A stretch of DNA of 9,286 bases from SVQP01 sp045658965 (GTDB taxonomy: Bacteria; Bacillota; Clostridia; Oscillospirales; CAG-272). The notes under the pieces were generated by a model. It was not told the DNA's origin. It was given only the letters and a program-made list of their open reading frames with translations, and searched no databases. A program made the translations under genes and the position numbers. The stretch is taken from NCBI GenBank assembly GCA_045658965.1, contig JAZOVZ010000088.1, forward strand, positions 1 to 9,286, read 5' to 3'. Of the stretch, positions 1 to 4,570 are shown piece after piece (the stretch's first letter is position 1; every line of letters begins with the position of its first letter).

Positions 1-60
1 CCTCCCACTGCGCTACGCTTGTGGGATCCCACCTTCCCCCGGGGGGACGGCTTTTTGGGG
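1..60 (+). repeat. Variant copy of the intergenic hairpin repeat (family A)
   Basis: The right half, from about 32, matches the 63-bp family A repeat seen at 438, 719 and 4455 (CCTTCCCC, three loop bases, GGGGACGGCTTTT). The left half has the same layout but different stem bases: CCCAC pairs with GTGGG around a loop containing CGCTACGC, where the other copies pair CCCCGTA with TACGGGG. Pairing is kept while the bases change. The window edge may cut its left side. No function is known to me. Confidence 0.6.
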
Positions 61-121
61 TGCGTCTATTTTGTTTGTTCCCTCTCGGAGGGAGGCTTTT
101 ATATGTCATCGCCCGAGGGCG
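43..121 (+). repeat. 79-bp repeat family B, copy 1
   Basis: This stretch is the same length as 505-583 and differs from it at only three positions that I can count. It starts with the GGGGACGGCTTTTT end of family A, runs through a T-rich centre and a CCCTCTCGGAGG-type segment, and ends in a small GCCC/GGGC palindrome. The join to family A is the same in both places, so A and B seem to travel as one composite unit. A shortened relative of its CCCTCGG-GAGGGAGGCTT part lies at about 4532-4552. Confidence 0.75.
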
Positions 122-238
122 GGATGATCGAATTTAGCCTCCCCGCTGCGGGTTCGTAGAGCGGGCGGGTTCTATGAAGGCGTCCCCTAAGGGGAAGCCT
201 TTGAAGGGCGGCTAATTCCCAAGCCGTCCCCTCTGGGT
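122..238. other. Non-coding stretch with consecutive hairpins
   Basis: Two palindromes stand out. TTCGTAGA (153-160) can pair with TCTATGAA (171-178), allowing one G-T pair, around a G-rich loop. Immediately after, AGGC (178-181) and CCCC (184-187) pair with GGGG (191-194) and GCCT (197-200) in a nested hairpin with a TAA loop. The second hairpin resembles the CCCCTAAGGGG cores at 3901 and 4501. No open frame here has a ribosome binding site or recognisable product. Confidence 0.5.
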
Positions 239-313
239 AGCGAAGCGGCACGAGCGTAATGAATGACATGCCGGTGGCATGGCAGAACGCGAGTGTGGCC
301 GAGCCGCAGCGAG
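239..313. repeat. Long imperfect inverted repeat
   Basis: The centre is ATGCC-GGT-GGCAT (270-282). Further out, GCGGCAC-GA-GCG on the left can pair with CGC-GA-GTG and then CCGC on the right. The GA/GA opposition would form a tandem G-A step, and about seven unpaired bases sit on the right arm. This suggests a structured RNA or a REP-like DNA hairpin. The pairing was worked out by eye, and no function can be assigned. Confidence 0.45.
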
Positions 314-315
314 AC

Positions 316-355
316 AGGTGGGGTCCCGTAGCGTAGCGTTACGGGAGGAAGGGGT
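316..355 (-). repeat. Inverted, divergent copy of the family A hairpin
   Basis: Read on the minus strand this is a variant of the left half of family A: CCCCTTCCTCCCGTA, a loop holding ACGCTACGC, then TACGGGACCCC. The hairpin arms CCCGTA/TACGGG are retained while the loop differs. It lacks the second hairpin and the GGGGACGGCTTTT end seen in the plus-strand copies. Confidence 0.6.
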
Positions 356-437
356 ATCGTGATGAATTAGGGTCAGTAATATTTTTTCATCTGCGAAATC
401 CGATATAATGTTTGCTTATCCAACTTTTATGCGCGTG

Positions 438-500
438 CCCCTTCCTCCCCGTACGCCTACGCTACGGGGTCCCCTTCCTTCCCCTGTGGGGACGGCTTTT
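438..500 (+). repeat. 63-bp hairpin repeat family A, copy 1
   Basis: It consists of a first hairpin with CCCCGTA/TACGGGG arms around a CGCCTACGC loop. A CCCCTTCCTT segment follows, then a second hairpin CCCC-TGT-GGGG and the end ACGGCTTTT. The first 47 and last 13 bases are identical to the copies at 719 and 4455; only the three loop bases differ (TGT here). The closing hairpin plus T-run resembles a weak plus-strand terminator. Short frames across it are repeat translation, not genes. Confidence 0.85.
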
Positions 501-504
501 TTTG

Positions 505-583
505 GGGGACGGCTTTTTGGGGTGCGTCTATTTTGTTTGTTCCCTCTCGGAGGCAGGCTTTTATATATCATCGCCCGTGGGCG
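505..583 (+). repeat. 79-bp repeat family B, copy 2
   Basis: This is a near-identical partner of 43-121, with three differences over 79 bases. It directly follows a family A copy, repeating the A-then-B order seen at the start of the window. It contains no credible reading frame. Confidence 0.75.
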
Positions 584-605
584 TTGCATTCGAAGTTAAG
601 TGTTT

Positions 606-629
606 TATATATATACGCGCGCGTGCGCG
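606..629. other. Alternating purine-pyrimidine tract (Z-DNA-prone)
   Basis: Twelve uninterrupted pyrimidine-purine dinucleotides run here: five TA steps, then CG steps with a single TG. The last 14 bases, CGCGCGCGTGCGCG, are the type of sequence that most readily forms left-handed DNA, and the TA half is easily melted. It lies in the gene-free repeat cluster. The sequence pattern is certain; any structural role is inference. Confidence 0.6.
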
Positions 630-718
630 TTAAATTAAAGAGGACTTTGGTGTAGTCCCGAGATGGATATACGGTTTGAGTTAAGACGTGAAAGGGTGTC
701 CGTGTGGTAACGAAATTT

Positions 719-781
719 CCCCTTCCTCCCCGTACGCCTACGCTACGGGGTCCCCTTCCTTCCCCCGGGGGGACGGCTTTT
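719..781 (+). repeat. 63-bp hairpin repeat family A, copy 2
   Basis: It is identical to the copies at 438 and 4455 except for the three loop bases of the second hairpin (CGG here). Related sequence lies on both sides: TTAAGACGTGAAA before it (about 681-693) and GGTAAGACGTGAAA after it (about 807-820). This could be a duplication around the repeat or chance similarity. Unlike copy 1 it is not followed by a family B unit. Confidence 0.85.
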
Positions 782-844
782 AGGGCGCAATTTGGGTATA
801 CGTATGGTAAGACGTGAAAAAAAGCGGTTATTTTGCTTTGGGTA

Positions 845-893
845 TAAAAAATGCTTTGACCTATCCGCCGCACGGGGGTGCGGCGGGTAGGTC
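845..893 (-). terminator. Probable terminator downstream of the secreted protein gene
   Basis: Read on the minus strand, GACCTACCCGCCGCAC (893-878) pairs with GTGCGGCGGATAGGTC (873-858) around a four-base loop: 15 pairs with one mismatch. AAAGCA and then a run of six T follow. The stem is very stable. The T-run begins about seven bases after the stem, later than in a textbook terminator, and the hairpin lies roughly 60 bases past the stop at 952. The plus-strand side has no useful T-run. Confidence 0.5.
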
Positions 894-951
894 TCGCGAG
901 TGCCTTTTAGGAGTGGCGCTCCGATGTCTTTTTAAGGAGTTTGTTAGTTAA

Positions 952-1851
952 TTAGTCAGCATCTTCTTCGAGAGGAGTTGCAGCAGCAAACTTGATCTCA
1001 ACGTCGAACTTGCTTACATCAACGTTTTCACTGGTGCACATCGTATCCTGACCTTCGATCCAAACATAAACAAGAACAGTATAATCAGTGTTTGCAGTCA
1101 AAGTAGCAAATCTATTGCTGTCAACAGAATAGCCAGCGGTGTGAGAACCACCATAGGTAGGCTCAGTTTTACTAAGTTCCCACTTTGCGGGAGTGTCTCC
1201 CTGAGCAGGGGTGTACTTACCAGCACCCTCACCAGTAACGAGTGAACCATCATTAGGATTGTAAATGTATGCGCCAACCTGCGTAGGAGTCTCATCAGTA
1301 GTCAGAATCTGAACAGACACTCTAATAGCCTTAAGCAGATCGCCATCCAATGCCGCGTCAGCACTATTCTTTGTAACAGTAAGACCCTTCACATAAACGT
1401 CTGCATCATAGCCCATGTTCTTAATGGTGTACTTGGTAACAGCTACATAACCATTAGTAGCATAATTGCTTTCGTTAATAGTAACAAGCGTTAAGTTGTC
1501 AGAAACAAAGCCTTGAGTAAAATTACCATCTTGACCTTTAACGCCCCAGTTAGCATTGGCACTACCGGACTTCAAAACGTCAACATTGTTCAGTGCACCA
1601 AAGTGCAGACCATCATACGAAGTAACAGGCGTCAGCGCTCCGAAAGCAGCACCAGTATATGTAGCTACATTAGAGAAATCGCCTGCATTAGCTTTAATTA
1701 CAAGCGAGGACTCAGCGGTTGCGGTAACCTGCATACCGTTAGCGGTAACTTCAGAGTTCATGGAGAACCATGCGAAGGATGCTGTGGACATCAAAACAGC
1801 AGAAACCAGGAGCATGGCAAATGCGGGGATAAGTCTTCTTGAAAGTTTCAT
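952..1851 (-). CDS. Secreted TasA/SipW-substrate-like surface protein
   Basis: This predicts a 299-residue exported protein. I chose the ATG at 1851 because AAGGAG lies eight bases before it; the in-frame ATG at 1869 would put that ribosome binding site inside the gene. Residues 1-27 form a signal peptide: a basic start (KLSRR), a hydrophobic core and a STASFAWFS end. That AFAWF-type junction is typical of the TasA/CalY-like surface proteins common in Clostridia. The rest is Gly-, Thr- and Asn-rich with predicted beta character and no transmembrane segment or sortase motif. WIEGQDTMC at 264-272 corresponds to WIEGNDPDC in the membrane protein encoded at 2119. The end is acidic (LEEDAD). A structural or matrix role at the cell surface is inferred. 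No SipW-type signal peptidase is encoded in the window. It seems to have its own promoter at 1886. Confidence 0.8.
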   Translation of the reverse strand: MKLSRRLIPAFAMLLVSAVLMSTASFAWFSMNSEVTANGMQVTATAESSLVIKANAGDFSNVATYTGAAFGALTPVTSYDGLHFGALNNVDVLKSGSANANWGVKGQDGNFTQGFVSDNLTLVTINESNYATNGYVAVTKYTIKNMGYDADVYVKGLTVTKNSADAALDGDLLKAIRVSVQILTTDETPTQVGAYIYNPNDGSLVTGEGAGKYTPAQGDTPAKWELSKTEPTYGGSHTAGYSVDSNRFATLTANTDYTVLVYVWIEGQDTMCTSENVDVSKFDVEIKFAAATPLEEDAD

Positions 1852-1885
1852 AATTTTTCTCCTTTTCAAAAATTATTTTAGACTT

Positions 1886-1914
1886 ATTGTATTAAAATCT
1901 CACTTTTGCGTGAA
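1886..1914 (-). promoter_or_regulatory. Probable sigma-A promoter of the secreted protein gene
   Basis: On the minus strand, TTCACG (1914-1909), a 17-base spacer and TACAAT (1891-1886) precede the start at 1851. The -10 is good and the -35 matches TTGACA at four of six positions. The -35 overlaps a small TCAC/GTGA inverted repeat that might bind a regulator. Readthrough from the upstream operon remains possible. Confidence 0.45.
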
Positions 1915-1996
1915 AAATTAATCTAAAAATGTGTTTATGTCGGTTGTTTATGAAGGGGTGCCGACTCACCTCGGTGCGGTCTTGCCCACTCGCCGT

Positions 1997-2045
1997 CGCG
2001 TGTCGAATTGCTGCAGTTCGATACACTCACCTTGCAATTCTCGCG
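1997..2045. repeat. Inverted repeat between the two surface protein genes
   Basis: CGCG-tgtc-GAATTGC (1997-2011) faces GCAATTC-t-CGCG (2034-2045), giving 11 pairs around a 22-base centre. The surrounding gap (1870-2118) is gene-free and GC-rich. It also has an 8-base perfect inverted repeat, AAAACGAT/ATCGTTTT, at 2067-2087. Neither structure has a T-run that would make it a clear terminator. This may be another REP-like element or an RNA-processing site between the two genes. Confidence 0.4.
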
Positions 2046-2118
2046 CTTTGGGCTCCACCGCTTGACAAAACGATACTCAATCGTTTTATCTGCGCTAACC
2101 CACCTCGAAGAGGGGGGC

Positions 2119-2826
2119 TTAATGCACGGCATTGATGTTCATTTCCGCCTTGATCTGTCCGCCGATGAGCGGGTCAAGGCAATCGGGGTCGTTGCCCTCG
2201 ATCCACAAAACGACCGTGAACTTGACGACCTCGCCGGGTACAAGCTTGTCAATTCTTCCCTTCGCCATGACGTTGGAGGAATAGAATTCGACTGCTCCCT
2301 TTTCGGGACCGGTGCCGTCGCTTCTGGTCTTGGCGTATACGGTGGGCTCTCCGTTGACGTACAGCTTGAGTCGGATTGCTTCATCCAAGCCGCTTGTGAT
2401 GTTGGTCATGTTGACCGAGTATTCCACGGGGAATTCGTATTCGCCTCTGTTTTGCAGATAAAAGGTATAAGCTATGTAGTTCTTTCCGTTATGCACGCCG
2501 TCGATCATATCGACGTTTGCGGGAATGCTCTCCTCTGCAATGTTGGTGATGTTTTCATTGATCTCGGCATTGAGGTTGGAGGTCATCTTGGACATATCCG
2601 GACTTTCGGAAAGGGACAGCGCGTATTTGGTCATTTCGACCTTGTCAATGGTGACGGTAAAGCTGCCCGACTCAGTATACAGTGCAGCAACCACGAACAA
2701 TAGCGAGGTTACCACGGTCAGCATGCCAAGCAACGCTGCCAGCACCTTCATGGTGCGGTTATAGCCTCGGATCTCTGTTGCGGTTCTGCGCAGTACGCTG
2801 TCACGCAGCGCGGAGTTGCGTTTCAT
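2119..2826 (-). CDS. Membrane-anchored surface protein with WIEG-x-D-x-x-C motif
   Basis: This is a 235-residue protein. A basic N-terminus (residues 1-26) is followed by one hydrophobic segment at about 27-49 and a long exterior domain. The N-terminal extension is long for a plain signal peptide, so the segment may stay as an anchor; cleavage after it cannot be excluded. The exterior domain has Asn-rich repeats of NIT/NMT type and ends with WIEGNDPDC at 208-216. That motif matches WIEGQDTMC in the protein encoded at 952, and in both an apolar, probably beta-strand end follows. The two are therefore likely homologous, in the broad TasA/CalY-like group. The start overlaps the upstream EAL gene region: the EAL stop is at 2828-2830 and AGGAGG at 2836-2841 lies nine bases before this ATG, so translation is probably coupled. 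The gene falls under the riboswitch at 3625. Confidence 0.75.
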   Translation of the reverse strand: MKRNSALRDSVLRRTATEIRGYNRTMKVLAALLGMLTVVTSLLFVVAALYTESGSFTVTIDKVEMTKYALSLSESPDMSKMTSNLNAEINENITNIAEESIPANVDMIDGVHNGKNYIAYTFYLQNRGEYEFPVEYSVNMTNITSGLDEAIRLKLYVNGEPTVYAKTRSDGTGPEKGAVEFYSSNVMAKGRIDKLVPGEVVKFTVVLWIEGNDPDCLDPLIGGQIKAEMNINAVH

Positions 2827-2827
2827 A

Positions 2828-3568
2828 TCACACCACCTCCTCTGCTTGTGCTACGGGCTCGGTATATCCGTCACAGCCCATGGCAAGCATGGTAGCGCGC
2901 TCGCGCTCCCCTTCTAAGTTGGGGGCGAACACGCGCGTGCCGCGGGCGTGCAAATATTCCACCAGCCACTTGACTGTTTCATCTGCCTGCTCGGTGCTTG
3001 CAAGCTTGATCGCGTGCGGGTCAAGGAAGGCGTACTCAAATTTAACGCCTGCCAGGCGGAAGACGGGACAGTAGGCGTCACCGACCTCGCTGATGGCTAC
3101 CTTTACGCCGATCTCGCGCAGCTTGTTCACCGCTTCGGCTAACCAGTCGATATCCTCATACAGGATATCGGCGGAAATTTCTACGCAAACTCTGGAGGGC
3201 TGCGCCTTGGGGAAATTGGTAAAGCCCTCGTACAGAATTTCAGGCAAAACGCCGTCACGCAAAGTTCTTGCGTATACCGGGATGGTGAAGCAGACGACTT
3301 TGCCAAGCGTGTTTTCATCCACAGCCTTGCTGATGGCACGCAGCAGCTTTGTGACGTGGCAGCGCACCATTCTCTCGCCCTGCTTACATCTTGCCGCTAC
3401 GAAGCGGTACTGGTCAAATTCCAATCTGCCCACGTCCAAGCTGTTGATAGCAAGCACGGTGCGCTGCACGGTGCTCTGACCGTCAAACATATGTACGGGC
3501 TGATAGATCATTTCGATGGGCGTGATGCCGCTATCGATGACCTGTTGTACTTCTTGCTCTATGTTCAT
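2828..3568 (-). CDS. Degenerate EAL-domain protein, probably catalytically inactive
   Basis: This 246-residue soluble protein keeps the EAL phosphodiesterase layout but not its catalytic residues. YQPV is at 22-25, where the domain normally starts. The EAL signature region reads RTVLAIN (36-42), so the metal-binding Glu is gone. The NxS site is replaced by FTIP (94-97). The Glu of the ELTE-type motif survives in VEIS (129-132). DDFG is replaced by SEVG (160-163), the KID Lys by Leu in FLD (181-183), and EGVE by PNLEG. GCDGY (231-235) remains near the end. Known EAL enzymes need these acidic residues to cut c-di-GMP, so this copy is expected to bind a ligand or partner rather than hydrolyse. 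There is no GGDEF, PAS or membrane part. The start has AAGGAGG seven to eight bases upstream. It is first in an operon behind a c-di-GMP riboswitch. Confidence 0.8.
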   Translation of the reverse strand: MNIEQEVQQVIDSGITPIEMIYQPVHMFDGQSTVQRTVLAINSLDVGRLEFDQYRFVAARCKQGERMVRCHVTKLLRAISKAVDENTLGKVVCFTIPVYARTLRDGVLPEILYEGFTNFPKAQPSRVCVEISADILYEDIDWLAEAVNKLREIGVKVAISEVGDAYCPVFRLAGVKFEYAFLDPHAIKLASTEQADETVKWLVEYLHARGTRVFAPNLEGERERATMLAMGCDGYTEPVAQAEEVV

Positions 3569-3592
3569 CGGCTCCCTCCTTCCTCAAAAAAT

Positions 3593-3638
3593 AAAAAAAA
3601 ACCCAGACTCAGTTACACCCGAAAATGCAACTGGCTGG
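3593..3638 (-). terminator. Leader terminator of the c-di-GMP riboswitch
   Basis: On the minus strand, CCAG and CAGTTGCA (3638-3626) pair with TGTAACTG and CTGG (3617-3603), with a small internal loop, and nine T follow (3601-3593). It lies between the promoter and the EAL start codon, so it acts as an attenuator. The TTGCA of its left arm is also the 3' strand of the aptamer P1 stem, making the two folds mutually exclusive. Confidence 0.85.
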
Positions 3639-3702
3639 CTTAATTTGAGGCCCCTATAGTTTTGCGTCACATTCTTTCAAATGTTTTGCCATCTATTTAC
3701 AT
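3625..3702 (-). ncRNA. c-di-GMP-I (GEMM) riboswitch aptamer
   Basis: Read on the minus strand, the leader shows the GEMM-I landmarks in order. ATGTAA forms the 5' strand of P1, followed by GGCAAAAC. A stem CATT(T)-GAAA-(G)AATG has the conserved GAAA tetraloop. GTGACGCAAA and CTATAGGGGCCT come next, then GCCAGCCAGTTGCAT, whose TTGCAT closes P1. An outer ATAG/CTAT pairing closes the tetraloop arm. The family binds cyclic di-GMP. The predicted transcript start lies at or just before the P1 strand. P1 shares bases with the terminator at 3593, so ligand binding should favour readthrough (an ON switch); that direction is inference. The regulated genes are the degenerate EAL protein and the membrane surface protein. 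Confidence 0.9.
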
Positions 3703-3706
3703 GCTT

Positions 3707-3735
3707 ATTGTACTACGACTTCACGCATTTGTCAA
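3707..3735 (-). promoter_or_regulatory. Sigma-A promoter of the riboswitch-EAL operon
   Basis: On the minus strand, perfect TTGACA (3735-3730), a 17-base spacer and TACAAT (3712-3707). Transcription should start near 3702-3700, exactly where the riboswitch begins, leaving a leader of about 130 bases before the EAL start codon. Confidence 0.85.
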
Positions 3736-3850
3736 CTGATTTTCAGAATTTCGGCTATTTGCACAAACATAAAAGAAATTTTTGTTCACAATCACGACAA
3801 GAATTTGCATAAAATTTGCATATTCGCGCACCCTTTTGCATATGGGGGGG

Positions 3851-3935
3851 CTTCCCCTCAGGGGAAGCTGTCGCGCAGCGACTGAAGGGGCAAGGCGTCC
3901 CCTAAGGGGAAGCTGTCGCGCAGCGACTGAAGGGG
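3851..3935. repeat. Tandem pair of 40-bp REP-like palindromic repeats
   Basis: Copies at 3851-3890 and 3896-3935 differ at two positions, with a five-base spacer. Each holds two palindromes: CCCC-T(C/A)A-GGGG and GTCGC-GCA-GCGAC. The second is followed by TGAAGGGG, which could pair back to the CCCCT side. Units like this are scattered between genes in many Clostridia. They lie upstream of the riboswitch promoter and downstream of the DUF559 gene, with no clear role in either. Confidence 0.8.
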
Positions 3936-3977
3936 CTAACTGTTGGGTCAAGAACAGCATTATTTTTTATAACTACT

Positions 3978-4003
3978 AAAAAGGAGATGCATTACGCATC
4001 TCC
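3978..4003 (-). terminator. Intrinsic terminator overlapping the end of the DUF559 gene
   Basis: On the minus strand, GGAGATGC (4003-3996), loop GTAAT, GCATCTCC (3990-3983), then TTTTT. The left arm encodes the last codons and the loop contains the stop codon, so the gene's 3' end forms half of its own terminator. Confidence 0.85.
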
Positions 4004-4363
4004 CAATATAGTTTTAACGGTTTGGTCTATGTAATCACAAACTATGCAAAACTCATTATCAATACACCGATTAGGAATTCTTATCACTCGTAGCCCATAA
4101 TCTTCTAAAATTTCGGTTCTCAATTCATCCTTTTGCATTCCCTGATCGGTTTCGTGTTGGCTACCGTCCAATTCGATAACCAATTTTGCTTTGTGGCAAT
4201 AAAAATCCGCAATAAAGTTATCGATCATAGTTTGCCTGCGAAATTTCACGGGATATTTACTTAAAAAATCATACCACAAATGATTCTCTTGCCTTGTAGC
4301 ATGAATATGATTGCGCATATATCGGGCAAAAGGCTTATTTTTCTTGTTATAAGGCAGTGACAT
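3992..4363 (-). CDS. DUF559-family PD-(D/E)XK nuclease-like protein
   Basis: The predicted protein has 123 residues. I chose the ATG at 4363 because GAGGAGC lies about seven bases upstream and because family members typically begin MSLPYN; the longer frame starts only at a TTG. The core matches DUF559, a small relative of the Vsr/restriction-like PD-(D/E)XK fold: ENHLWYDFL (26-34), DNFIADFYC (48-56), KLVIELDGSQH (60-70), RTEILEDYGLRVIRI (82-96). D53 and the E64/D66 pair are the likely metal ligands. Such proteins are common as single genes in bacteria and their substrate is generally unknown. This gene is clearly more AT-rich than its neighbours and has hairpin repeats on either side, which hints at separate acquisition. 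It is transcribed alone and ends in its own terminator. Confidence 0.85.
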   Translation of the reverse strand: MSLPYNKKNKPFARYMRNHIHATRQENHLWYDFLSKYPVKFRRQTMIDNFIADFYCHKAKLVIELDGSQHETDQGMQKDELRTEILEDYGLRVIRIPNRCIDNEFCIVCDYIDQTVKTILGDA

Positions 4364-4454
4364 GGCTTGCTCCTCATGTGTTTTTAGTATGGCATATTTT
4401 GTCAATATTGCATGCGAGCTGTAAGAACAATGCTGGTCCTATCTTAAAAGTCCG

Positions 4455-4517
4455 CCCCTTCCTCCCCGTACGCCTACGCTACGGGGTCCCCTTCCTTCCC
4501 CTAAGGGGACGGCTTTT
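4455..4517 (+). repeat. 63-bp hairpin repeat family A, copy 3
   Basis: It is identical to the copies at 438 and 719 except that the second loop is TAA. It lies between the ends of the GH43 and DUF559 genes, about 4 kb from the other copies. Its GGGGACGG can also pair with CCGTCCCC at 4529-4536, around a 15-base loop, and a shortened relative of family B follows at about 4532-4552. The gap 4364-4570 has nothing else recognisable. Confidence 0.85.
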
Positions 4518-4570
4518 GAGCGTGCAACCGTCCCCCTCGGGAGGGAGGCTTCATGGAGCAAGCCCCCGCC

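Noticed and set aside
408..633. Plus-strand short frames after a TATAAT-like site at 404-409
   Set aside because: The -10-like hexamer has no matching -35 at the right distance, and the frames are translations of repeats A and B.
568..873. A 101-codon minus-strand frame in the repeat cluster
   Set aside because: It runs through a family A repeat and the hairpin at 858, has no ribosome binding site or recognisable motif, and its length depends on repeat sequence.
3838..3979. Tandem repeats at 3851-3935 as a CRISPR array
   Set aside because: There are only two copies, the spacer is five bases, and the units are internally palindromic; this fits REP-like elements.
4364..4405. Longer start for the DUF559 protein at 4405
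   Set aside because: It is a TTG that is part of a TTGACA string, has no ribosome binding site, and adds residues absent from the family. The TTGACA itself has no -10 at a proper distance.
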